Shown piece after piece: positions 52,475 to 59,977 of a stretch of DNA of 64,000 nt (positions are counted from its first letter, which is position 1; each line of letters opens with the position of its first letter). Where the stretch lies: contig NZ_JAINVH010000014.1 of NCBI RefSeq assembly GCF_020400825.1, forward strand, positions 1-64,000, in the 5' to 3' direction. A program made the position numbers and the translations under genes. The stretch comes from Streptomyces sp. HPF1205 (GTDB taxonomy: Bacteria > Actinomycetota > Actinomycetes > Streptomycetales > Streptomycetaceae). A model generated the notes under the pieces. It was not told the origin of the DNA, ran no database searches, and saw only the letters and a list, made by a program, of their open reading frames with translations.

Positions 52475-52786
52475 ATGCGTGCCCTGACGGCGGGTTGGGG
52501 TGACTGGCTGTCGGTGTTCGAGCAGCACTACAAGGCGCTGCCGGCCGCGGTCGAGGACAGCGGGTGCCCCAACTGCGGCGCGCGGCGACTGCGGCTGACG
52601 TTCACCGGCACGGAGGAGGAGCGGATCGGCTACGCCGCCTTCTGGTGCGACGGCTGCCTGTTCGGCATCCACCTCAGCCGCTGCGAGGTCCCCGAGGGCG
52701 TGCCGATGGAGTCCCTGCACACGCCGGTCGAGCAGCGCTCGGTCCGGGTCCCCAACTACACGCTGCTGTGGCCGGACGACCACTGA
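52475..52786 (+). CDS. small protein with two CxxC pairs
   Basis: 103 residues, not assigned to a family. C-P-N-C at about 31-34 and C-D-G-C at about 58-61 form a probable zinc ribbon; the intervening strand RLRLTFTG and the IHLSRCEV segment complete it. The rest is acidic and could be a binding arm. ATG 52475 has GAGGAGG six bases upstream and gives clear coding bias. It is convergent with the response-regulator gene 22 bases away. Confidence 0.75.
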   Translation: MRALTAGWGDWLSVFEQHYKALPAAVEDSGCPNCGARRLRLTFTGTEEERIGYAAFWCDGCLFGIHLSRCEVPEGVPMESLHTPVEQRSVRVPNYTLLWPDDH

Positions 52787-52808
52787 CCCGGGACCGGCCC
52801 GCCCCCGG

Positions 52809-53582
52809 TCACACCAGCCTGCGGGCCGTCGCCCACCGGGTGAGCTCGTGCCGGTTGGAGAGCTGCAGCTTCCGCAGCACCGCCGAGACGTGCGACTCGA
52901 CGGTCTTCACCGAGATGAAGAGCTGCTTGGCGATCTCCTTGTACGCGTAGCCGCGCGCGATCAGCCGCAGCACCTCGCGCTCGCGCTGGGTGAGCCGGTC
53001 CAGGTCCTCGTCGACGGGCGGGGCGTCGGTGGAGGCGAAGGCGTCCAGCACGAAGCCGGCCAGCCGCGGCGAGAAGACCGCGTCCCCGTCCCTGACCCGG
53101 AAGATCGAGGCGACCAGGTCGGGTCCTGTGATGGTCTTCGTGACGTAGCCGCGCGCGCCGCCGCGGATCACGCCGATCACGTCCTCGGCGGCGTCGGAGA
53201 CCGACAGCGCGAGGAAGCGCACCGGCCGCTGCGGGTCGGCCATCAGCGCGGCGCACCGGCGCAGCACCTCCACGCCGCCGCCGCCCGGCAGGTGCACGTC
53301 GAGCAGGACGACCTCCGGCCGGGTCGCGGTGACGACGGAGACCGCCTGCTCCACGTCGGCGGCCTCGCCGACGACCTCCACGCCGGTGGCGTCGGTCGCG
53401 CCGATCTCGGCCTGCACCCCGGTGCGGAACATCCGGTGGTCGTCGACGAGCACCACCCGCACCCGCCGCGCGCCCTCCCCCGTACCGCCGCCGGCGTCCG
53501 TGCCGCCTCCGGCGCCCCTCCCGGTGCCGGCGTCCGTACCGCCCCCGACCGAGCCCCCGCCCGTGCCCTCGCCCGTGCTCAT
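52809..53582 (-). CDS. NarL/LuxR-type response regulator
   Basis: 257 residues. After about 38 Gly/Thr-rich residues comes a receiver domain with D47-D48, phospho-acceptor D95 (LLDVHLP) and the TK pair in YVTKT. A LuxR HTH at about 190-250 (LTQREREVLRLIARGYAYKEIAKQL) binds DNA. ATG 53582 overlaps the kinase stop as ATGA, so the pair is cotranscribed and coupled. It probably controls the divergent PspC-toastrack operon. Confidence 0.92.
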   Translation of the reverse strand: MSTGEGTGGGSVGGGTDAGTGRGAGGGTDAGGGTGEGARRVRVVLVDDHRMFRTGVQAEIGATDATGVEVVGEAADVEQAVSVVTATRPEVVLLDVHLPGGGGVEVLRRCAALMADPQRPVRFLALSVSDAAEDVIGVIRGGARGYVTKTITGPDLVASIFRVRDGDAVFSPRLAGFVLDAFASTDAPPVDEDLDRLTQREREVLRLIARGYAYKEIAKQLFISVKTVESHVSAVLRKLQLSNRHELTRWATARRLV

Positions 53583-54898
53583 GCCGCCACCCTCTCCATC
53601 TCCAGTTCCACTTCCGTACCCCCGCCGGGCGCGGGCCGCAGCCGCGCGGAGCCGCCGTTGCGCTGCATCCGGCCGATGATCGACTCCCGTACGCCCATGC
53701 GGTCGTCCGGGACCTGGTCGAGGTCGAAGCCCGGGCCGTGGTCGCGCACCGAGACGAAGACGCGGGCGTTCTCGACCTCGGCGTAGACCTGGACCGGCTC
53801 TCCGGCCGCGCTGCCACCGTACTTGGCCGCGTTGACCATCGCCTCACGTGCGGCCTGCATCTGCGCGCCCAGTTTCTCGTCGAGCGGGCAGTCGCCGACG
53901 CAGACCACCTCCACGGGCACCCCGTGCGCGTCCTCGACCTCGGCGGCGGCTGCGCGCACGGCCTCGGCGACGGTCGCCGGCTCGTCGTCGCGCCCGGTGC
54001 CGTCGGGGCGGTAGAGCCAGGCCCGCAGCTCGCGTTCCTGGGCGCGGGCCAGCCGGGAGACCTCGCGCGGGTCCTCGGCGTGCTTCTGGATCAGGGTCAG
54101 GGTGTGCAGGACGGAGTCGTGGACGTGCGCGGCGACCTCCGCGCGCTCCTGGGCACGGATGCGCATCAGCCGCTCCGCCGACAGGTCCTGGGTCATCCGC
54201 ACCAGGTAGGGGCCGGCTATCAGCGCCACCCCGACCAGGACGGCCAGCGCCGCCTGCAGGATGCCGCCGAGGTGGCTGCCGTTGCCGCGCACCACGATGA
54301 AGCCGGTGACGCCCGCCACGACCAGGAAGACGCCGGCCGCGGCCCGGGCCAGCGGCCAGAACCGCTTGCGGTGGCTCATTTCCAGCCAGCGGGCCTTGCG
54401 CGCGTTGTCGGCCTGCCGCCACACCAGCGCGACACCCAGCCCGATCACCAGCAGCGGCCAGACCGCGCGGTTGGCGGCGCCGAGGTTGAGGTTGTCGATC
54501 AGGACGCCCGTGCCGACGGCGAGCGCCACCAGCGCGATGATCTGCCCCTTGTCGGGGCGCTTGCCGGCCAGCCAGGAACGTGCGTCGCGCGGCTCCTTGG
54601 CCTCGGCGACCCCGCCGAGGCCGAGCGGCACGAAGAACCAGAACAGTGCGTAGAGCAGCACCCCGATGCCGTTGAAGGCGGACAGCACCATGAACAGCAC
54701 CCGTACCCACAGCACCGGCAGTCCGAGGTGGCCGGCCAGGCCGCGCGCCACGCCGCCCACCCACCGGCCCTCCGAGCTGCGGTAGAGCTTGCGCACGTCG
54801 GGCTCGGGCGGCGGGGCGAGGAAGGACGCGCCGGTGGGTCCGGCGGATCCGGCCGGGCGCCCGGGATGGGTGGCGGACGGCGGGCTGCTGGCTGACAT
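53579..54898 (-). CDS. PspC-domain sensor histidine kinase
   Basis: 439 residues. An N-terminal PspC domain (about 35-100, KLYRSSEGRWVGGVARGLAGHLG) is followed by membrane helices at about 121-136, 148-160, 187-203 and 212-231. A HisKA_3 helix with the phospho-accepting H260 (AHVHDSVLHTL) and an HATPase domain (NAAKYGG, RDHGPGFD, GMGVRESI) follow. The combination marks an envelope-stress kinase. ATG 54898 is adopted although GGAGG lies only one base ahead; GTG 54913 is in frame. It is divergent from a PspC membrane protein gene. Confidence 0.9.
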   Translation of the reverse strand: MSASSPPSATHPGRPAGSAGPTGASFLAPPPEPDVRKLYRSSEGRWVGGVARGLAGHLGLPVLWVRVLFMVLSAFNGIGVLLYALFWFFVPLGLGGVAEAKEPRDARSWLAGKRPDKGQIIALVALAVGTGVLIDNLNLGAANRAVWPLLVIGLGVALVWRQADNARKARWLEMSHRKRFWPLARAAAGVFLVVAGVTGFIVVRGNGSHLGGILQAALAVLVGVALIAGPYLVRMTQDLSAERLMRIRAQERAEVAAHVHDSVLHTLTLIQKHAEDPREVSRLARAQERELRAWLYRPDGTGRDDEPATVAEAVRAAAAEVEDAHGVPVEVVCVGDCPLDEKLGAQMQAAREAMVNAAKYGGSAAGEPVQVYAEVENARVFVSVRDHGPGFDLDQVPDDRMGVRESIIGRMQRNGGSARLRPAPGGGTEVELEMERVAA

Positions 54899-55013
54899 GC
54901 CTCCGATCGTCACACAGCGGCACCGCCCCCGGCATCAGGGTTGTCCCCCGGGATCGGATCAGGGACGGACCAGGGTCGGGCCCGGTGCCGCGGGGCCGGT
55001 GGAAGCGGTCACC

Positions 55014-56396
55014 ATGGGACGCATGACCGACGAGCCGCCGAAGGCACAAGCGCGGGACCGGGACCCAGGCCGGGACCCGGGACGCGACCCGGACCGGAAC
55101 GGGGACGGTGACCGGCCCCGGGACGGGGACGGAACCCGGGACGGGGACCGGCTCCGGCTGACGCGCGCCCGCCACCACAAGGTCCTGGCCGGCGTCTGCC
55201 AGGGCGCCGGGCGCTACTTCGGCGTGGACCCGGTGATCTTCCGCATCGTGCTGGCCGTGCTCTCGCTGACCGGCGGCATCGGCCTGATCGTGTACGGGCT
55301 GGGCTGGCTGGTGATGCCGCAGGAGGGCCCGGGCGGCCGGGAGGAGGAGAGCGAGGCGCACCGGCTGCTGTCCGGACGCATCGAGGGCGCCCCGCTGGCC
55401 GCCGTCCTGATGACGCTGGTCGGCTGCGGCCTGTACGCGTCGATGCTCGGCAACAGCGGCAACCAGGCGTTCTCGCTGATCCTGCTGGCCGCGACCGCGG
55501 GCGCGGTCTACTGGTCGCAGCGCCGCCGGGTCGCGGTGGCGGCCGGCGAGCAGGCGGCGGCGGGCGGCGGCGTGGGCGGGGTCTCCACCGCCGTGGCCAA
55601 CGCCGTCGCGGACGCGCCGCCCGCCGCGCAGGCCCCGCCGGAGCCGGGCGGCTCGCCGTCGTGGTGGCGCGACCCGGCCGTCAAGGAGCCGTACCTGTGG
55701 GGCCCCGACGACGGCCCGTACTCGGACACCGACCGCGCGGCATGGCGGGAGCGCAAGAAGGCGGAGCGCCGGGAGAAGGCCTGGGTGCTGCCCCTGCTGA
55801 CGTTCCTGCTGGCGGTGACCGCCGCGACCGTCGGCACGGGGGCGTCGTGGCCGTACCGGACCGCCGGCGCCAGCCTGGAGATCGGGCTGGCGGCGGCACT
55901 CGGGGTGTTCGGTGTCGCGTTCGTCATATCGTCGTTCGCGGGCCGGGCGCGCGGCGGCACGGTGTTCTTCTCCTTGCTGACGATCGCCGCCCTGATCGGC
56001 GCGTCCGCGCTGCCCAAGGAGGGGCACGGCATGGGCGGGCGCACCTGGCGCCCGGTCCAGGTCGCGGCGGTGCACGAGGCGTACTCCCTCGGCGGCGGCA
56101 AGGGGACGCTGGACCTGACGGCACTCGACCTCAACGGGGCCACCGTGTCGACCCGCGTGACGGTGGGCGTGGGCGAGGTCGAACTGCGGCTGCCCGCGGA
56201 CGCCACCGTGCATCTGCACTACGACCTCGGCATCGGCAACGTGTCCCCGCCGGACAGGATCGACCATGGAGACGACGGCGTGAACGTCGGACAGCACAAG
56301 CAGGTCACGTACGCCCCCGCCCCGGGCACCTTGTCCACGGGGACGATCGACGTGCGGGTGAAGCTGGGCGTGGGCCATGTGACGGTGGACCGATGA
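55014..56396 (+). CDS. PspC protein with C-terminal toastrack (LiaF-like)
   Basis: 460 residues. Residues 10-48 are an Asp/Arg repeat; a PspC domain with helix (about 50-105) follows; further helices lie at about 120-165 and 255-325. The last 100 residues (GKGTLDLTALDL to the end) are beta-rich with the VGVGEVELRLP and HYDLGIGN motifs of toastrack/DUF4097-type LiaF proteins. In Firmicutes LiaF restrains the LiaS kinase, so this may regulate the neighbouring kinase. ATG 55014 has GGAAG eight bases ahead; ATG 55023 is also possible. Confidence 0.85.
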   Translation: MGRMTDEPPKAQARDRDPGRDPGRDPDRNGDGDRPRDGDGTRDGDRLRLTRARHHKVLAGVCQGAGRYFGVDPVIFRIVLAVLSLTGGIGLIVYGLGWLVMPQEGPGGREEESEAHRLLSGRIEGAPLAAVLMTLVGCGLYASMLGNSGNQAFSLILLAATAGAVYWSQRRRVAVAAGEQAAAGGGVGGVSTAVANAVADAPPAAQAPPEPGGSPSWWRDPAVKEPYLWGPDDGPYSDTDRAAWRERKKAERREKAWVLPLLTFLLAVTAATVGTGASWPYRTAGASLEIGLAAALGVFGVAFVISSFAGRARGGTVFFSLLTIAALIGASALPKEGHGMGGRTWRPVQVAAVHEAYSLGGGKGTLDLTALDLNGATVSTRVTVGVGEVELRLPADATVHLHYDLGIGNVSPPDRIDHGDDGVNVGQHKQVTYAPAPGTLSTGTIDVRVKLGVGHVTVDR

Positions 56397-56656
56397 GGCG
56401 GCACCGCTTCGAGCCGGCGGCCCTCGTGATGGGCCTGGTCCTGCTCTTCATGAGCACCGCGTTCGTTCTGGACTCCTGCGGGGTGTGGAACCTGTCGTAC
56501 CCGCGTCGCTCGGTGCCGATGGCGGTCGCCGGGATCGCCCTGGCGGCGGCGACCGCGATCCTCACGCAGGGGGTGCGGTTCGTACGGAGCCTGCGCGCGC
56601 GGAGGCGGGCCCGCGAGCACCCGGCACCCGGCGACCACCGGTACGACGCCGCCTGA
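56393..56656 (+). CDS. small membrane protein following the PspC gene
   Basis: 87 residues with two membrane helices (about 8-26 and 40-60) and an Arg-rich tail. ATG 56393 overlaps the PspC stop as ATGA, so it is translationally coupled to it. Function is unknown. Its last 95 bases overlap the 3' end of the convergent DoxX gene. Confidence 0.72.
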   Translation: MRRHRFEPAALVMGLVLLFMSTAFVLDSCGVWNLSYPRRSVPMAVAGIALAAATAILTQGVRFVRSLRARRRAREHPAPGDHRYDAA

Positions 56657-57101
56657 TCAGCGCGTCCAGCGACAGGTAGGGCGCCCCGGCCAGCACCAGC
56701 GGCAGCCACGCCATGAGGTACGCCAGGTCGTTGCCGTAGTAGTACGGGGTGGTCGGCCAGCTCACCGTCAGCCACAGGCTGAGCGAGACGAGGGCGCCGC
56801 CGGCCGCAGCGACCCGGCCGAGCAGCCCGGCCAGGGTGCCCAGGCCCGCCGCGATCTCACCGAAGGCGATGGCGTACCCGAAGCCGTGCGGCGCCTTCAG
56901 CGCGAGGTCGACCATCGCGGGGATCGCCGCGCCGCCCTTGGCGCCGTGCAGGATGCCGACCAGGGAGCCGGGGGCGGAGTCGGTGAAGAAGGTGGGGCTG
57001 GTGAGCTTGTCGAGCCCGGCGTAGACGAAGGTCGCACCGAGGAAGATCCGCAGCGGCAGCAGGGCGTACCGGCGTGCGGTGTCCCGCACCGTTTCGAGCA
57101 T
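56562..57101 (-). CDS. DoxX family membrane protein
   Basis: 179 residues. Four helices beginning with LLPLRIFLGATFVYAGLDKLTSPTFF, the DoxX signature, and GFGYAIAFGEIAAGLGTLAGLLGR. DoxX proteins form part of membrane oxidoreductase or redox complexes in actinobacteria; substrate unknown. ATG 57101 has AGGTGG six bases upstream. The Arg/Ala-rich C-terminus lies in the 95-base overlap with the preceding gene and may not be constrained. Confidence 0.88.
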   Translation of the reverse strand: MLETVRDTARRYALLPLRIFLGATFVYAGLDKLTSPTFFTDSAPGSLVGILHGAKGGAAIPAMVDLALKAPHGFGYAIAFGEIAAGLGTLAGLLGRVAAAGGALVSLSLWLTVSWPTTPYYYGNDLAYLMAWLPLVLAGAPYLSLDALIRRRRTGGRRVPGARGPASARAGSVRTAPPA

Positions 57102-57186
57102 CGTCGACCACCTCTCCTCGCCGCCGCCGGCCGTGGCGGCGGTTTCGGAGAGCTGTACGCAGACGGCGGGCGAGCCGCTCAACGCG

Positions 57187-57218
57187 GACCGGGACCGGAT
57201 GGAGATCCGGTCCCGGTC
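57187..57218 (-). terminator. guaA terminator
   Basis: Perfect 14-bp stem (57187-57200 with 57205-57218) and GGAG loop, 8 bases past the guaA stop. Confidence 0.85.
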
Positions 57219-57225
57219 CTGGCAG

Positions 57226-58827
57226 TCACTCCCACTCGATGGTGCCCGGGGGCTTGCTGGTGACGTCGAGGACGACCCGGTTGACGTCCTTGACCTCGTT
57301 GGTGATGCGGGTGGAGATGCGGGCCAGGACGTCGTACGGGAGCCGGGACCAGTCGGCGGTCATGGCGTCCTCGGACGAGACCGGGCGCAGCACCACGGGG
57401 TGGCCGTAGGTGCGGCCGTCGCCCTGGACGCCGACGCTGCGGACGTCGGCGAGCAGCACCACCGGGCACTGCCAGATCTCGCGGTCCAGGCCGGCGGCGG
57501 TCAGCTCCTCGCGGGCGATGAGGTCGGCCTCGCGCAGCAGGTCCAGCCGCTCCTTGGTGACCTCGCCGACGATACGGATGCCCAGGCCCGGGCCGGGGAA
57601 CGGCTGCCGGTGGACGATCTCGTCGGGCAGGCCCAGCTCCTGGCCGACCATCCGCACCTCGTCCTTGAACAGCTTGCGCAGCGGCTCGACGAGTTCGAAC
57701 TCCAGGTCCTCGGGCAGGCCGCCGACGTTGTGGTGCGACTTGATGTTGGCGGTGCCGGTGCCGCCGCCGGACTCGACCACGTCCGGGTAGAGGGTGCCCT
57801 GGACCAGGAACTCCACCGGCTGGTCGTCCGGCGCCTCGGCCACGATCTGGGCCTGCGCCTGCTCGAAGACCCGGATGAACTCGCGGCCGATGATCTTCCG
57901 CTTCTGCTCGGGGTCGGACACCCCGGCCAGCGCCGCCAGGAACCGCTCCGAGGCGTCGACCACCTTGAGCTGCACACCGGTGGCGGCGACGAAGTCCTTC
58001 TCGACCTGCTCGGTCTCACCCTTGCGCATGAGGCCGTGGTCGACGTACACGCAGGTCAGCTGCTTGCCGATGGCCCGCTGCACCAAGGCGGCGGCGACCG
58101 CGGAGTCCACTCCGCCGGACAGACCGCAGATCGCCCGCCGGTCGCCGACCTGGGCGCGGATCGCGGCGATCTGCTCGTCCACGACGTTGGTGGTGGTCCA
58201 GGTCGGGGCCAGGCCCGCGCCGCGGTAGAGGAAGTGTTCGAGGATCTGCTGGCCGTGCGTGGTGTGCAGCACCTCGGGGTGGTACTGGACGCCGTACAGC
58301 CGCTTGGCGTCGTCCTCGAAGGCGGCGACCGGGACCACGTCGGTGGAGGCGGTGACGGTGAAGCCCTCCGGGGCCGCCGAGCAGGCGTCGCCGTGGGACA
58401 TCCACACCGACTGGTCGGCCGGGGTGCCCTCGAAGAGGGTGGAGGCGGGCTTGGCGACGGTCAGCGCGGTGCGGCCGTACTCCCGGGCCCCGGTGTTGTC
58501 GACGGTGCCGCCGAGCGCGGTCGCCATCACCTGGAAGCCGTAGCAGATGCCGAGGACGGGCACGCCGGCCTCGAACAGCGCCCGGTCCAGCCCGGGCGCC
58601 CCCTCCTCGTACACCGAGGACGGGCCGCCGGACAGGATGACCGCGCTGGGGTTCTTCGCCAGCATCTCGGCGACCGGCATGGTCGAGGGCACGATCTCGC
58701 TGTACACCCGCGCCTCGCGCACGCGGCGGGCGATGAGCTGGGCGTACTGGGCACCGAAGTCGACGACGAGGACGGTGTCGGTACGCACGTCGGTCGCGTC
58801 GGGGACGGCGGGGGCGGGGCTTGCCAC
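57226..58827 (-). CDS. guaA: GMP synthase (glutamine-hydrolysing)
   Basis: 533 residues. It aminates XMP to GMP. The class I glutaminase domain has C95 (GICYGFQ), H183 and E185 (QYHPEV); the ATP-pyrophosphatase domain has SGGVDSA at 237-243; the C-terminal dimerisation domain ends TIEWE. The start is GTG 58827, with GGAAGG six bases upstream; upstream in-frame codons are poor. Confidence 0.96.
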   Translation of the reverse strand: MASPAPAVPDATDVRTDTVLVVDFGAQYAQLIARRVREARVYSEIVPSTMPVAEMLAKNPSAVILSGGPSSVYEEGAPGLDRALFEAGVPVLGICYGFQVMATALGGTVDNTGAREYGRTALTVAKPASTLFEGTPADQSVWMSHGDACSAAPEGFTVTASTDVVPVAAFEDDAKRLYGVQYHPEVLHTTHGQQILEHFLYRGAGLAPTWTTTNVVDEQIAAIRAQVGDRRAICGLSGGVDSAVAAALVQRAIGKQLTCVYVDHGLMRKGETEQVEKDFVAATGVQLKVVDASERFLAALAGVSDPEQKRKIIGREFIRVFEQAQAQIVAEAPDDQPVEFLVQGTLYPDVVESGGGTGTANIKSHHNVGGLPEDLEFELVEPLRKLFKDEVRMVGQELGLPDEIVHRQPFPGPGLGIRIVGEVTKERLDLLREADLIAREELTAAGLDREIWQCPVVLLADVRSVGVQGDGRTYGHPVVLRPVSSEDAMTADWSRLPYDVLARISTRITNEVKDVNRVVLDVTSKPPGTIEWE

Positions 58828-58881
58828 GGGCGGCCTTCCGGCGGTGGTTTCGGGGGGTTCGGGTCCCGAGTCTACCTTCGC

Positions 58882-58887
58882 TACACT
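58882..58887 (+). promoter_or_regulatory. -10 box for a leaderless leader peptide
   Basis: TACACT fits TAnnnT and lies exactly seven bases before ATG 58895, where no Shine-Dalgarno sequence exists. Confidence 0.6.
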
Positions 58888-58894
58888 CGGCCTC

Positions 58895-58972
58895 ATGAAC
58901 TCGCCCACCTTCGCGTTTACCTACGGCACCCGGCCGGTCCGGCTGCCATGGTCGCGTCGCGTGAGCGACTGA
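58895..58972 (+). CDS. putative leader peptide rich in aromatic residues
   Basis: 25 codons. It reads NSPTFAFTYGTRPVRL, then PW and a basic end: two Phe, one Tyr and one Trp, with the Phe-x-Phe-x-Tyr cluster at codons 6-10 including the rare TTT. It ends 13 bases before the stem of a strong terminator (58986-59019), and chorismate mutase lies 126 bases beyond its stop. Leaderless leader peptides with terminators are known for Streptomyces trp genes. I infer attenuation by Phe/Tyr supply; no homologous leader is known to me. Confidence 0.6.
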   Translation: MNSPTFAFTYGTRPVRLPWSRRVSD

Positions 58973-58985
58973 CGAGCGACTCACC

Positions 58986-59019
58986 AAGGCGCCCCGGGCC
59001 ACACGGCCCGGGGCGCCTT
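58986..59019 (+). terminator. attenuator-like terminator before chorismate mutase
   Basis: A perfect 15-bp stem (58986-59000 with 59005-59019), ACAC loop and a following T. Confidence 0.88.
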
Positions 59020-59098
59020 TCGCGTTCCGCGGGTCGGGCCCGGCCGGTTCAGGCCTTTCGGCGAGCACGTCAGCCGGCCACCAGAAAAGGAGCAGACC

Positions 59099-59470
59099 AT
59101 GACCCTTCCCGGCACCGACCCCCGGACCGCCCCGACCGCCCGCCCCGCGGCCGATCCGGCTCCCGTTCCCGCCGGCGTCCCCGCCCCGGCCACCGCCACC
59201 GCCCCCACCGCCGGTCCCGAGGCCGGTCCCGAGGCGCTCATCGCCGAGCGGCGGCGCCGGATCGACGCCCTCGACGCCCGCCTCATCGACCTCGTACGCG
59301 AGCGGATGAACGTGTCCGCCGAGGTGCAGGCCGCCCGCGTCGGCAGCGGCGGGAGGCGGGTGCACCTGGCCAGGGAGATGGAGATCCTGCGGGCCTACGG
59401 CGACGCGCTCGGCCGGCCCGGCACCGCGCTGGCCATGACGCTACTGGAACTGTGCCGCGGCAAGGTGTGA
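59099..59470 (+). CDS. chorismate mutase (AroQ class)
   Basis: 123 residues. A Pro/Ala-rich start of about 45 residues precedes the three-helix AroQ domain: IAERRRRIDALDARLIDLVRERM, followed by the second and third helices to LLELCRGKV. It turns chorismate to prephenate for Phe and Tyr. ATG 59099 has AAGGAG six bases upstream. A leader peptide and terminator stand before it, suggesting attenuation by aromatic amino acids. Confidence 0.9.
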   Translation: MTLPGTDPRTAPTARPAADPAPVPAGVPAPATATAPTAGPEAGPEALIAERRRRIDALDARLIDLVRERMNVSAEVQAARVGSGGRRVHLAREMEILRAYGDALGRPGTALAMTLLELCRGKV

Positions 59471-59611
59471 GCCGGGGCGGCCGGGGCGGGGACTCGCGCG
59501 GTGCGTACGGGAGGGGCCGGGCGGGAGCCGCGCTGTGCGGCAACCCCGTTCAGGCGGATCACCCGATCGGCACGTGACCGGGTCGCCGGCCCTTCGTTGG
59601 AGGAGGTGTCC

Positions 59612-59977
59612 GTGCCAGCCAGGGGCGGTGCAACCAGCACCACGCGCGTGTGGGCGAGGTGTGACCGGTGCGATGAGGCGGCCGCTGTCGTGCGGCCGCC
59701 GTGGGACCTCGCACCGGCGTCCAGCGACCGGACGGCAGGGGACAGCGGCCCGGTCGCGACTCGAAGAGGCGGTCGGCTCCCGGGGACGCCTGGGACCGGC
59801 CGCTCCGCGCAGGCAACATTACCGCCTTTTCAGGGCGATCGCGGCGATCACGGCTTTCCGGGCGCGGGTGCCTTCGGCGGGACCGCCGGGACCGGGAGGA
59901 GCGGCAGCCGCAGCGCGCCGAAGGCGTCCTCCGGCACCGCCGGTGCGGCGGGCGCGACGGGTGCGATCCGCCGGTAG
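59612..59977 (+). CDS. possible small CxxC protein
   Basis: 121 residues as an open frame. GTG 59612 has GGAGGAGG five bases upstream and the first 50 codons have good third-position GC, with CDRC at residues 17-20. The last 43 codons run antisense to the GMC oxidoreductase gene, and codon bias falls after about codon 60. It may be a short real gene that lost its stop, or chance. The gap 59471-59847 otherwise holds nothing that I recognise. Confidence 0.3.
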   Translation: MPARGGATSTTRVWARCDRCDEAAAVVRPPWDLAPASSDRTAGDSGPVATRRGGRLPGTPGTGRSAQATLPPFQGDRGDHGFPGAGAFGGTAGTGRSGSRSAPKASSGTAGAAGATGAIRR

